DNA of 64,000 nt from Aminobacter anthyllidis. Lineage in GTDB: Bacteria > Pseudomonadota > Alphaproteobacteria > Rhizobiales > Rhizobiaceae. The stretch lies in contig NZ_JAFLWW010000002.1 of the NCBI RefSeq assembly GCF_018555685.1, positions 846,135-910,134 on the forward strand, written 5' to 3'. Shown piece by piece: positions 8,098 through 17,108 of this stretch (positions are counted from its first letter, which is position 1; every line of letters begins with the position of its first letter). Made by a program: the position numbers and the translations under genes. Below the pieces are notes generated by a model. That model was not told the DNA's origin, did not search any database, and saw nothing but the letters and a program-made list of their open reading frames with translations.

Positions 8098-11000
8098 GTG
8101 CAGGGGCTGGCCGTCGTCCTCATCGCCATTGCCTATGTCACGCTGCTGTTCGCCATCGCGAGCATCGGCGACCGCAGGGCCGCGAACCAGGGGCCTGGCC
8201 GGCCTCGCCCGTTCATCTATGCGCTCAGCCTCGCCATCTATTGTACGTCGTGGACCTTCTTCGGCTCGGTCGGGCTCGCCTCCGAGCGCGGCCTCGAGTA
8301 CCTCGCCATCTATATCGGCCCGGTGCTGGTGTTCATGTTCGGCTTTCCCCTGCTCAGCCGCATCATCAAGCTGGCAAAGGCCGAGAAGATCACCTCGATC
8401 GCCGACTTCCTCGGCGCGCGTTATGGCAAGAGCTTCGCCGTCGCCTCGATCGCAACGCTGATCGCCACCGTCGGCGCCATCCCCTACATCGCGCTGCAGC
8501 TCAAGGCGATCTCCGGCTCGGTCAGCCTGATGGTCGAGCACTACACCGGCTCGCCGCCGTCCTTCGATCCTTTCGTCAGCGACATCTCGCTGATCGTGGC
8601 ACTGCTGCTGGCGCTGTTTGCGACCTTGTTCGGTACCCGCCATGCCGACGCCACCGAGCATCAGAACGGCTTGGTTCTGGCGGTCGCGGTCGAGTCGATC
8701 GTCAAGCTCGTCGCTTTCCTCGCCGTCGGCCTGTTCGTCACCTTCGCCCTGTTCGACGGCCCCGGCGACATGCTGCGGAGCTTCGCCGCCACCGAGCAGG
8801 TCGGCGACGCCATGGGTTACAGCACCTCGCTCGGCACCTGGCTGGTGGTGACCATCATCAGCGGCTTCGCCATCATCATGCTGCCGCGCCAGTTCTACGT
8901 CATGATCGTCGAGAACCGCAGCGAGAGCGAATTGCGCACCGCGACCTGGGTCTTCCCGGCCTATCTTGTGGCGATCAACCTGTTCGTGCTGCCGATAGCC
9001 TTCGCCGGGCTCTCCACCGTCGGCACCGCGACCACCAGCGATCTCTACGTGCTGTCGCTGCCGCTGTTCAAGGGCCAGGACCTGCTCGCCATGATCGCCT
9101 TCATCGGCGGCCTGTCGGCGGCGACAGCCATGGTCATCGTTGCCAGCGTCGCGCTGTCGATCATGATCTCCAACGACCTCGTCATCCCGATCTTCGTGCG
9201 CCGCCTGATCACGTTCAAATCCGGCGACACCGAGGACTGGTCGGCGATCATCCTCAACATCCGCCGCGCCTCGATCTTCATCATCCTGTTCGTTGCCTTT
9301 CTCTATTATCGCGAGAGCACCACGAACACGCGGCTGGCCTCGATCGGCCTGATGTCGTTTGCCGCGATCGCGCAGTTCGCGCCGTCCTTCATCGGCGGGC
9401 TGATCTGGCGCCGCGCCAATGCCAGGGGTGCAGCGCTTGGCATGGCCGCCGGCATCGCCGTGTGGAGCTACACGCTGATGCTGCCAACGCTTGCCGCACC
9501 CGATACGGCGATCCTGACCGACGGGCTATTCGGTATTGAAGCACTCAGGCCGCAGGCGCTGTTCGGCACATCAGCCGAGCCGCTCAATCACGGCGTGTTG
9601 TGGAGCCTCGCCATCAACACGCTGTTCTTCGTCTTCGGCTCGCTGTCGCGCGCATCGGTGCCGCTCGAACGCATCCAGGCCTCGATCTTCGTGCCGCGCG
9701 ACTCGAGCCCGATGCCATCGCTGCGCCGCTTCCGCACCACCATCACCGTGAACGACCTCAAGGACACCATCGCCCGCTATCTCGGCGTTGAGCGCACCGA
9801 GCGTTCGTTCGAGACCTTCCAAAACGAGAGCGGCAGCAAGCTCAACGGCAACGACCCCGCCGGTATGGACGTCATCCGCTTCTCCGAACAGCTGATGGCG
9901 AGTGCCGTCGGCTCATCGTCGGCGCGGCTGATCCTCTCCTTGCTGTTCAAGCGCGGCGACAACTCCTCGAAAGACACGTTCCGCCTGCTCGACGACGCCA
10001 CCGAAGCGCTGCAGCACAACCGCGACCTCTTGCAGATCGCGCTCGACCAGATGGAACAGGGCATCACCGTCTTCGACCAGGATTTCCGGCTGATCTGCTG
10101 GAACCGCCAGTATCGCTCGTTGTTCGACCTGCCCGACGACATGGGTCAGGTCGGCGTCTCGATCGACCGCATCCTCGCTTATCTCGTGGCGCGCGGCGAC
10201 ATCCAGCAGACTTCACGGCTGAGCACGCTCAACCGGCTGACAAGTTTCGGCGGCCCCTGGCAGATCGAGCTCAAGACCAGTGGTCGGATCATCGAAATGC
10301 AATCGAACCCGATGCCCGACGGCGGCATCGTTGCGACCTATACCGACATTTCGGCGCGCGTCGCCGCCGATCTGGCGCTCAAGCGGGCCAACGAGTCACT
10401 GGAACAGCGCGTCAAGAGCCGCACTGCAGAGTTGACCCGCGTCAACGAGGAACTGGCCCAGGCACAGATGCTCGCCGAGGAAGCAAATCTCGGCAAGACG
10501 CGCTTCCTCGCCGCAGCCGGCCACGACATCCTGCAGCCGCTCAATGCCGCCCGGCTCTACTGCTCGTCGCTGATCGAAAAGGCAGGCAAGGGCAATGCCG
10601 GACAGGCGGCGCGCAACATCGAATCCTCGCTGGAATCGGTCGAAACCATCCTGGGCGCCGTGCTCGACATTTCCCGGCTCGATGCGGGTGCGATGAAGCC
10701 GGCCGAAACCGTGTTCCGCCTCGACGGGCTGCTGCGCCAGATCGGCACCGACTTCCTGCCCATGGCGCGTGCCAAGGACCTCGAGCTGGTGATCGTGCCG
10801 TCGACGCTTGCCGTCAACACCGATCGCAACCTGCTGCGACGCCTGATCCAGAACCTGGTTTCCAACGCGATCAAATACACCCGCACCGGCCGTATTCTGG
10901 TTGGCGTCAGGCGCCGCGGCGAACTTGTCGAGATCCAGGTGATCGACAGTGGCATCGGCATCGCCGCCGACAAACTAGGCACCGTGTTCCACGAATTCAC

Positions 11001-11592
11001 CCGCCTGGACGACGGCATGCGCGAGGCACAAGGCCTCGGTCTCGGCCTGTCGATCGTCGACCGCATCGCGCGGGTTTTGAAGCTTGAAATCCAGATCGAG
11101 TCGCACAAGGGCCAGGGCACGCGCTTTTCGGTGATCCTGCCCGTCACCACCGCCGAGGAACTGCCCGCCGCAACCACCACCCGGCCACGCATCCAGGCCG
11201 CGGCCGCGCTCAGCGGTTTGACCGTTATCTGCATCGATAACGATCCGCGCATCCTCGAGGGCATGCGGCTTCTGCTCGAAGGCTGGGGTTGCGTGGTCAC
11301 GACCTATTCCGGTACGGAAGCCTTCGAGGCCGACAACGCCGTGGGATCAGCGCCCGAAATCATCCTGGCCGACTATCACCTCGACGGCGAAAACGGCCTC
11401 GACGTCATCCGAACCATGCGCCGCGCCTATGGCGTAGCGATACCGGCGGTGCTGATCACCGCCGACCGTTCCAACGAGGTCCGCGCGGCCGCCGACCAGA
11501 TCGAGGTCGCCGTGCTCAACAAGCCGCTCAAGCCGGCCGTGCTGCGTTCGATGATGAACCGGATGCGGCGCATGGCGCACGCTGCCGAGTGA
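8098..11592 (+). CDS. Hybrid sensor histidine kinase with Na+/solute symporter domain (CrbS/MxtR/NahK-like)
   Basis: This 1164-residue protein starts with GTG after GGGAG. Residues 1 to about 500 form a multi-helix sodium:solute symporter-like region (IYCTSWTFFGSVGLASERG). A PAS domain follows (about 637-755: EQGITVFDQDFRLICWN), then a coiled linker, a HisKA box with His809 (AAGHDILQPLNAARLY), an ATPase domain (NLVSNAIKYTR, DSGIGI, GLGLGLSIVDRIA) and a C-terminal receiver with Asp1092 (LADYHLDGENG). This architecture is that of CrbS, MxtR and NahK, which control acetate or alcohol use in Vibrio and Pseudomonas. Its stop is 2 bases from the stop of a convergent LuxR-type regulator, the probable partner. 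The signal sensed here is not known. Confidence 0.9.
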   Translation: MQGLAVVLIAIAYVTLLFAIASIGDRRAANQGPGRPRPFIYALSLAIYCTSWTFFGSVGLASERGLEYLAIYIGPVLVFMFGFPLLSRIIKLAKAEKITSIADFLGARYGKSFAVASIATLIATVGAIPYIALQLKAISGSVSLMVEHYTGSPPSFDPFVSDISLIVALLLALFATLFGTRHADATEHQNGLVLAVAVESIVKLVAFLAVGLFVTFALFDGPGDMLRSFAATEQVGDAMGYSTSLGTWLVVTIISGFAIIMLPRQFYVMIVENRSESELRTATWVFPAYLVAINLFVLPIAFAGLSTVGTATTSDLYVLSLPLFKGQDLLAMIAFIGGLSAATAMVIVASVALSIMISNDLVIPIFVRRLITFKSGDTEDWSAIILNIRRASIFIILFVAFLYYRESTTNTRLASIGLMSFAAIAQFAPSFIGGLIWRRANARGAALGMAAGIAVWSYTLMLPTLAAPDTAILTDGLFGIEALRPQALFGTSAEPLNHGVLWSLAINTLFFVFGSLSRASVPLERIQASIFVPRDSSPMPSLRRFRTTITVNDLKDTIARYLGVERTERSFETFQNESGSKLNGNDPAGMDVIRFSEQLMASAVGSSSARLILSLLFKRGDNSSKDTFRLLDDATEALQHNRDLLQIALDQMEQGITVFDQDFRLICWNRQYRSLFDLPDDMGQVGVSIDRILAYLVARGDIQQTSRLSTLNRLTSFGGPWQIELKTSGRIIEMQSNPMPDGGIVATYTDISARVAADLALKRANESLEQRVKSRTAELTRVNEELAQAQMLAEEANLGKTRFLAAAGHDILQPLNAARLYCSSLIEKAGKGNAGQAARNIESSLESVETILGAVLDISRLDAGAMKPAETVFRLDGLLRQIGTDFLPMARAKDLELVIVPSTLAVNTDRNLLRRLIQNLVSNAIKYTRTGRILVGVRRRGELVEIQVIDSGIGIAADKLGTVFHEFTRLDDGMREAQGLGLGLSIVDRIARVLKLEIQIESHKGQGTRFSVILPVTTAEELPAATTTRPRIQAAAALSGLTVICIDNDPRILEGMRLLLEGWGCVVTTYSGTEAFEADNAVGSAPEIILADYHLDGENGLDVIRTMRRAYGVAIPAVLITADRSNEVRAAADQIEVAVLNKPLKPAVLRSMMNRMRRMAHAAE

Positions 11593-11594
11593 CG

Positions 11595-12251
11595 TTACGC
11601 TGCCGGACGCGGCTCGCCGCCGATCTTCGATAGCAGGATGACTGCTTGGGTGCGGCTGTCGACGCCGAGCTTCTGCAGGATGGCCGAGACATGCGCCTTG
11701 ATCGTCGCTTCCGACACGCCGAGTTCGTAGGCGATCTGCTTGTTGAGCAGGCCTTCCGCCAGCATGCCGAGCACGCGCGTCTGCTGCGGCGTCAGCGACT
11801 GCAGCCGCTTGATCAGGTCCGAGATCTCAGGGTCGCGTTCGACGCCGAGATCGATGTCGCCGGGGGCCGAGATCTCGCCCGACAGCACCGCTTCGATGGC
11901 GCTGCGGATGTTGTCCATGCTGGCCGATTTCGAGATGAAGCCCGAGGCGCCGAGCTCGAGCGCGCGGCGGATCGTTTCGGGGTCGTCATGGGCTGAGACG
12001 ATGACGACCGGCACCGTCGCATGGATGCCACGCAGCGAGATCAAGCCGGAAAGCCCTGATGCGCCGGGCATGGCAAGGTCGAGCAGGACGATGTCGATGT
12101 CCTCGTTGGCGGCAACGATCGCCTTGACGCTCTCGAAATCGCCGGCTTCCAGCACGCTCGACACATCGGCGAGCCCGGCGATGGCTTGCTTGAGCGCACC
12201 GCGGAAAAGCGGATGATCGTCCGCGATGACGAACTTGTGGCCTGCTGGCAA
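11595..12251 (-). CDS. NarL/FixJ-family response regulator (CrbR/ErdR-like)
   Basis: The 218-residue regulator has a receiver domain with acidic pocket ADDHP and phospho-acceptor Asp58 (LLDLAMPG), and a C-terminal LuxR helix-turn-helix (LTPQQTRVLGMLAEGLLNKQ, then SEATIKAHVSAILQKLG). It converges on the hybrid sensor kinase gene with a 2-base gap. In CrbS/CrbR and MxtR/ErdR systems a regulator of this type pairs with a symporter-domain kinase and activates acetyl-CoA synthetase genes. No such target gene lies in this window, so the regulon is unknown. Confidence 0.9.
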   Translation of the reverse strand: MPAGHKFVIADDHPLFRGALKQAIAGLADVSSVLEAGDFESVKAIVAANEDIDIVLLDLAMPGASGLSGLISLRGIHATVPVVIVSAHDDPETIRRALELGASGFISKSASMDNIRSAIEAVLSGEISAPGDIDLGVERDPEISDLIKRLQSLTPQQTRVLGMLAEGLLNKQIAYELGVSEATIKAHVSAILQKLGVDSRTQAVILLSKIGGEPRPAA

Positions 12252-12405
12252 ATATCCCTCCCGAGGTCCCGACCGTTCTGTGCGCCTTGGACCGTCGGGC
12301 GCGATTATGCGGCGCGGCGCCGGGTTTTCAAGCAGCTAAAGTCAAATCGGCCCGTGAGTTGGCCATTCATGCTCAACTTTCGGGCTGCCTGGACACAAAT
12401 TGCAC

Positions 12406-12843
12406 TCAGGTCTTGTTCGGAGCGGGTGCAGTCTGCGGTGCCTGCTCTTCCTTTTCCATGTCCTTGACGATGCCCATGAAGCTGCGGAAGAAGCGCTCCA
12501 TGTAGCCCATGCTCTTCTGGAACTCTTCCTCGGTCGGCAATGTCGATTCCAGCTTCTGGGTCAACGAGTTCTCGAGCTTCACGACCCGGTCCTCGATCGC
12601 CTTGACCTCGCCCTGAAGACGTCCGATCTCGTCCTGCAGTGCCGAACGCTCGTCCGCAGCGAGCTTGCACACCAGCTGGCTGTCGCGCTCCTCGCAGATC
12701 GACATCTCGCCTGTCTGCGTGTCCATGCGGACATAACCCTTGTCGGTCTTTTCCATCTGGTAGCGTTGGGTTTCGGCGGCCAGAGTCGGTCCGGCGCTCA
12801 AGCCGGCAAGCAGCGGAACGAACATCAGAAAGGCACGGCGCAT
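12406..12843 (-). CDS. Secreted coiled-coil protein of unknown function
   Basis: The 145-residue protein has a Sec signal peptide (MRRAFLMFVPLLAGLSAG, cleavage likely after TLAA), a short region with two cysteines (MSICEERDSQLVCKL) that could form a disulfide, a heptad-like coiled coil (DEIGRLQGEVKAIEDRVVKL) and a Pro/Ala-rich tail. The ATG at 12843 is chosen over longer in-frame starts because GGAG lies before it and it gives a clean signal peptide. It is probably periplasmic. No family function was recognised. Confidence 0.7.
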   Translation of the reverse strand: MRRAFLMFVPLLAGLSAGPTLAAETQRYQMEKTDKGYVRMDTQTGEMSICEERDSQLVCKLAADERSALQDEIGRLQGEVKAIEDRVVKLENSLTQKLESTLPTEEEFQKSMGYMERFFRSFMGIVKDMEKEEQAPQTAPAPNKT

Positions 12844-12956
12844 GGCTGTCTCCATTGGCGGACGGTGGACATTGTCGCGCCGCAATAGGCCCAAATTGCG
12901 GTGGGGCAATGAATGCCACCCTTCCCCGCATCATGCTTTCAGCCTATAGCGCGCAT

Positions 12957-13304
12957 ATGACGAAGACCATCTACAAGATCTGCCCCGAGGCGATGTGGCG
13001 CGACGCCGAACGCAGCGGTACCTTTACTGGTGCCCCCATCGATCTCGCCGACGGCTTCATCCATTTCTCGACCGCCGAACAAGTCGTCGAAACCGCAGCC
13101 AAGCACTTCGCCGGACAGCGCGACCTCTTGCTCGTCGCCATCGACGCTGGGCGCCTCGGTCCGGCGCTGAAGTACGAAGTCTCGCGCGGCGGCGCACTGT
13201 TTCCGCATCTTTATGCGCCACTTGAGCCGAGCGCCGCCAAATGGGTTCGCCCCCTGCCGCTCAAGGCCGATGGCGCGCACGATTTTCCGGAGCTTGAAGC
13301 ATGA
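12957..13304 (+). CDS. DUF952 family protein
   Basis: The 115-residue protein (MTKTIYKICPEAMWRDAER) matches DUF952, with conserved DLADGFIHFST and an FPHLYAPL segment. Its function is not established; the family is a small cytosolic fold related to ADP-ribosyltransferase-like proteins. Its stop overlaps the pyrD start (ATGA at 13301-13304), so the two are probably cotranslated. An open frame extends far upstream through the reverse of the neighbouring gene and was not used. Confidence 0.85.
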   Translation: MTKTIYKICPEAMWRDAERSGTFTGAPIDLADGFIHFSTAEQVVETAAKHFAGQRDLLLVAIDAGRLGPALKYEVSRGGALFPHLYAPLEPSAAKWVRPLPLKADGAHDFPELEA

Positions 13305-14377
13305 GCGCATTCGACCGTCTTGGCCGGCATCTGCTGTTCAGCTTCGATGCCGAGACCGCGCATGGCATGTCGATCAAGGCGCTGCGCTGCGGCCTGCCGG
13401 TCGGCGGCCGCGCCCCGCGCGATGCCCGCCTGCGGCTGAAGATCGCCGGGCTCGACGTTCCCAATCCGCTTGGCATGGCCGCCGGCTACGACAAGAATGG
13501 CGAGGTGCCCGACGCATTGCTCGGCCTCGGCTTCGGCTTCGCCGAGGTCGGCACGGTGACGCCGCTGGCGCAGGCCGGCAATCCCAGGCCGCGCATCTTC
13601 CGCCTCGTCGAGGACGACGCCGTCATCAACCGGCTCGGCTTCAACAATGAAGGCCACGATGCCTGCGAGAAGCGGCTCATTGCCCGTGCCGGACGGCCCG
13701 GCATCGTCGGTGTCAACATCGGCGCCAACAAAGACAGCACCAACCGCATCGGCGACTACGTCAAAGGCGTGAAGCGCTTCGCCCGCCATGCCTCGTATCT
13801 GACCGTCAACATCTCCTCGCCCAACACGCCGGGCCTGCGCAACATGCAGGCCCGCGAGCAGCTCGCCGAGTTGCTGGCCAGCGTCATGATCGCCCGTGCC
13901 GAAGCCGGTCATCAGGTTCCGATCTTCCTCAAGATCGCGCCCGACCTGCACGAGGCCGAGTTGGAAGACATCGCCGCCGAGGTCACCGAAAAGGGCATTG
14001 ACGGCGTCATCGTCTCCAACACCACCATCGCCCGTCCAACGCTGCGCAGTCCGGCCCATACCGGCGAAACCGGCGGCCTGTCGGGCAAGCCGCTGTTTGC
14101 ACGTTCGACCGCCGTGCTCGCGCGCATGCGCAAGCTGCTCGGCCCGCAACGCGCCATCATCGGCGTCGGCGGCGTCGATTCGACCGAGACCGCGCTCGAA
14201 AAGATCCGCGCCGGCGCCGACCTCGTCCAGCTCTATACCGGAATGGTCTATGCCGGCCCGTCGCTGCCGGCACGCATCGTGCGCGGCATGTCCGAGTTCG
14301 CGGCACGCGAGGGGCTCAAGAGCATCTCCGAACTGCGCGACAGCAAGCTCGATCAGTGGGCGGCGGCACCGCTCTGA
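13301..14377 (+). CDS. pyrD: Dihydroorotate dehydrogenase (quinone), class 2
   Basis: The 358-residue FMN enzyme oxidises dihydroorotate to orotate in pyrimidine synthesis, passing electrons to quinone. Seen are the N-terminal membrane-contact helices, PLGMAAGYDKNGEVPDALL, GFNNEGHDACEKRL, and NISSPNTPGLRNMQ with the class 2 catalytic serine, then the C-terminal FMN phosphate site IGVGGVDSTETALEKI. The start overlaps the DUF952 stop. Its 3' end overlaps the 3' end of the convergent MATE gene by 25 bases. Confidence 0.95.
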   Translation: MSAFDRLGRHLLFSFDAETAHGMSIKALRCGLPVGGRAPRDARLRLKIAGLDVPNPLGMAAGYDKNGEVPDALLGLGFGFAEVGTVTPLAQAGNPRPRIFRLVEDDAVINRLGFNNEGHDACEKRLIARAGRPGIVGVNIGANKDSTNRIGDYVKGVKRFARHASYLTVNISSPNTPGLRNMQAREQLAELLASVMIARAEAGHQVPIFLKIAPDLHEAELEDIAAEVTEKGIDGVIVSNTTIARPTLRSPAHTGETGGLSGKPLFARSTAVLARMRKLLGPQRAIIGVGGVDSTETALEKIRAGADLVQLYTGMVYAGPSLPARIVRGMSEFAAREGLKSISELRDSKLDQWAAAPL

Positions 14378-15711
14378 AACGTCGCCCGGACCCGTGGCTT
14401 GAGGATCGCCAGCAGGCACACGCCGCGTACGATCAGCAGCAGGTGAAGTGCGGCCCATAGCCCGGCATTGCCGAAATGCGAAGGCAGCACCAGCAGTGCC
14501 GCGATGAACGCCAGCAGCGAAACCACCATCATGTTGCGCATGTCGCGCGACCATGCGGCACCGATGAAGATGCCGTCCATCTGGAAGGCGAGCACGCCGC
14601 TCAGCGCCGTGAACGCCGCCCAGGGCAGGAAAGCGATTGCCGCCGCACGCACGTCTTCGGCGGTCGAGATCAGCGCGATCAGGTCGGCCCCGAAGATCAG
14701 AAGTGCCGCCGTCATGCTGCCGGCCAGCGCAAAGCCCCAGATCGAGCAGAGGTAGACAGCCTTGCGGAAGGCCGGCTCATAGCGCGCGCCCACGGCACGG
14801 CCGGCAAGCTGCTCGGCGGCGGCCGCGAAGCCGTCGAGGAAGAAGCCTGCGGCGATGAAGAAGTTCATCAGTACCGCATTGGCAGCCAGCGTCACCGTGC
14901 CGAACTGTGCGCCCTGTCGCGTGAACAGGGCGAAGGCGACGAGCAACGACAGCGACCTGATCATGATGTCGCGGTTGAGCACGAACAGGCGTTTGAACGC
15001 CGCCCCATCGAAGACACGTCCGCGCGCCAGCTTCGGCTCGCGGCCAAAACGCCGCAACAGCACGGCAAATCCGATGACCATGCCAGCCGCCTCACCGGCA
15101 ACCGCCGCCCAGGCGACACCTTCGACACCCCAGCCGAAATGCAGGCCAAGCATGACCGAAAGCACGATGTTGACGCCGTTCAGCGTCGCTTGCAGAAACA
15201 GCGCGAAGCCGCCCTCGCCCCGCCCCAATATGTAGCCCAGGATCGCGTAGTTGATCAGCGCGAAGGGTGCGCCCAGCATGCGGATGCGCACATAGTGGTC
15301 GAGCGTCTCGCTGACGCGGGGCTCGGCCGACATGAACCATTGCCCGGCGAGAGAAGTCAGCGGTGCCGTCAGCGCCAGCACGATGCCGGCGATCAGCGCG
15401 ATCACCACGGCGCGCCAGAAGATCGCCTGCTCTTCCGCCGAATCGCCGCGGCCGAAGGCCTGTGCCACCAGCGCGGTCGTGCCGGCGCGCAGGAAATTGA
15501 AACTGGTGAAGACGACGTCGAAGGCAACCGCGCCCGCCGCAAGGCCGCCAAGCAGGGCAGCATCGCCGAACTGTCCGACGACGCCGGTGCCTACAAGGCC
15601 GATGAAAGGTGTGGTCAGGTAGGCCAGGGTCATTGGCACGGCAATCGCCAGCACCGAGCGGTTGGTGACGGAAAAAGGCGTCACGCGGCCCTTTGGCGAT
15701 GCGTATTCCAA
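14353..15711 (-). CDS. MATE family efflux transporter
   Basis: This 452-residue membrane protein has about 12 hydrophobic segments and a MATE-type N-terminus (VLAIAVPMTLAYLTTPFIGL, GVVGQFGD) with a repeat of the half-domain later. MATE proteins export drugs or metabolites using Na+ or H+ gradients. The start is inferred as TTG at 15711 because GGAGGA lies 7 bases before it; the frame stays open far upstream into the reverse of the HDAC gene, which is a shadow. It is divergent from the HDAC gene, 117 bases apart. Confidence 0.85.
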   Translation of the reverse strand: MEYASPKGRVTPFSVTNRSVLAIAVPMTLAYLTTPFIGLVGTGVVGQFGDAALLGGLAAGAVAFDVVFTSFNFLRAGTTALVAQAFGRGDSAEEQAIFWRAVVIALIAGIVLALTAPLTSLAGQWFMSAEPRVSETLDHYVRIRMLGAPFALINYAILGYILGRGEGGFALFLQATLNGVNIVLSVMLGLHFGWGVEGVAWAAVAGEAAGMVIGFAVLLRRFGREPKLARGRVFDGAAFKRLFVLNRDIMIRSLSLLVAFALFTRQGAQFGTVTLAANAVLMNFFIAAGFFLDGFAAAAEQLAGRAVGARYEPAFRKAVYLCSIWGFALAGSMTAALLIFGADLIALISTAEDVRAAAIAFLPWAAFTALSGVLAFQMDGIFIGAAWSRDMRNMMVVSLLAFIAALLVLPSHFGNAGLWAALHLLLIVRGVCLLAILKPRVRATFQSGAAAH

Positions 15712-15828
15712 CGAAAGTCCTCCCTGTTGCCGAATCCCGTTTGGGCACATGCCCCGGTTTCCCCAACGCCCGCAACCATTTAAGTTGCGGCTCCAATCGA
15801 TTTCGTTCTCCTGGTTCAGCACTCCTCC

Positions 15829-16725
15829 ATGCCGCTTCAGATCGTCAGCCATCCCGACTACGACGCCGGCTTTGCCGCGGATCATCGCTTCCCGATGAGC
15901 AAGTACAGCCACCTGATGGAGCGGCTGGAGGCGCTTGACCTCACCGCCGGGCTCAACCGGCCCGAAGTCATCGCGCCCCAGCACCTGCGTCTGGCCCATG
16001 ACGCGACCTATGTCGATCAGGTGCTGACCTGCACCGTGCCGCCCCGCATCGAGCGCGAGATCGGCTTTCCGGTCGGCGAACGCGTGTCGCGCCGCGCCCA
16101 GTTGGCGGCCGGCGGCACCCTGCTCGCCGCGCATCTGGCTCTCGAACATGGCATCGCCTGCAATGCCGCCGGCGGCAGCCACCATGCCAGGCGCGCGCAA
16201 GGTGCCGGATTCTGTACCTTCAACGATGTTGCGGTGGCAGCCCTGGCGCTGCTCGCAGACAGGCAGGTCGGGAAGATCCTGGTCGTCGATCTCGACGTGC
16301 ATCAAGGCGACGGCACCGCCGAAATCCTTGCCGGCAATCCGTCGGTCTTCACCTTTTCGATGCACGCCGACAAGAACTATCCGGTGCGCAAGGTCGCATC
16401 CAGTCTCGACATCGGCCTGCCCGACGGCACCGGTGACGAGGCCTATCTGGACGTGCTGGCCGACGCTCTGGCGCGGCTGTCACACCGTGGAGGCTGGGAC
16501 ATCGCGTTCTACAACGCCGGCGTCGACCCTCATCGCGAGGATCGGCTCGGCCGTCTCGCGCTCAGCGACGCCGGTTTGCGCCGGCGCGAACACCTTGTCA
16601 TCGAGCATTTCCGCAACGCCAGGGTGCCGCTGTGCGGCGTGATCGGCGGCGGCTATTCGACCGACGTCATAGCGCTTGCCGCGCGCCACGCGGTTCTGTT
16701 CGAAACAGCTTCAACCTTCGCCTGA
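15829..16725 (+). CDS. Histone deacetylase/AcuC superfamily protein
   Basis: The 298-residue protein has the zinc deacetylase motifs in order: AGGSHHARRAQGAGFCTFND (catalytic histidine pair), DLDVHQGDGTAEIL (zinc ligands Asp and His) and NAGVDPHREDRLGRLALS (third zinc ligand). Bacterial relatives deacetylate acyl-lysine, acetylpolyamines or amide-bearing small molecules. All catalytic residues are present, so it is likely active. The substrate is not known. It stands alone between the MATE gene and a small membrane protein gene. Confidence 0.88.
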   Translation: MPLQIVSHPDYDAGFAADHRFPMSKYSHLMERLEALDLTAGLNRPEVIAPQHLRLAHDATYVDQVLTCTVPPRIEREIGFPVGERVSRRAQLAAGGTLLAAHLALEHGIACNAAGGSHHARRAQGAGFCTFNDVAVAALALLADRQVGKILVVDLDVHQGDGTAEILAGNPSVFTFSMHADKNYPVRKVASSLDIGLPDGTGDEAYLDVLADALARLSHRGGWDIAFYNAGVDPHREDRLGRLALSDAGLRRREHLVIEHFRNARVPLCGVIGGGYSTDVIALAARHAVLFETASTFA

Positions 16726-16733
16726 GACGATAG

Positions 16734-16997
16734 CTATTTGCGGTAGCTGAACAGCCTGAGGATGATGAAGGCGGGCACGACGATCGCGGCTCCAAGCAGG
16801 AAATAGCCGAGGAAGCGGTCGATGGCGCGGAAGCCCATGCGCCAGATGTCGACGAAGAAATCGCGAATGCCATAGAGCACGTCGAAGGGCGACCAGCCGA
16901 AGGCGCTCATCACGATGCCGACGAGGAAGGAGATGACCAGGAGCTTGATGAACACCCTGAGCGGGGTGTCTCCGAGAAAACGCGCCAATCCGGACAA
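16734..16997 (-). CDS. Small inner-membrane protein (DUF6460-like)
   Basis: The 87-residue protein has two hydrophobic segments (FIKLLVISFLVGIVMSAFGW and FLLGAAIVVPAFIILRLFSY) separated by a short amphipathic part. It resembles small rhizobial membrane proteins listed as DUF6460, though that assignment is from memory of the pattern. Function unknown. It lies 8 bases from the convergent HDAC gene. Confidence 0.65.
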   Translation of the reverse strand: MSGLARFLGDTPLRVFIKLLVISFLVGIVMSAFGWSPFDVLYGIRDFFVDIWRMGFRAIDRFLGYFLLGAAIVVPAFIILRLFSYRK

Positions 16998-17108
16998 ATT
17001 CGATCTCCTGCGATTCTAGCCTGACAGGGATATCGTGATAACCGCGCCAGCATCAAGGTGTGGAGCCGCACCATACAGGCGCTCACGCGTTGGAAGACGC
17101 CTTTCCGG

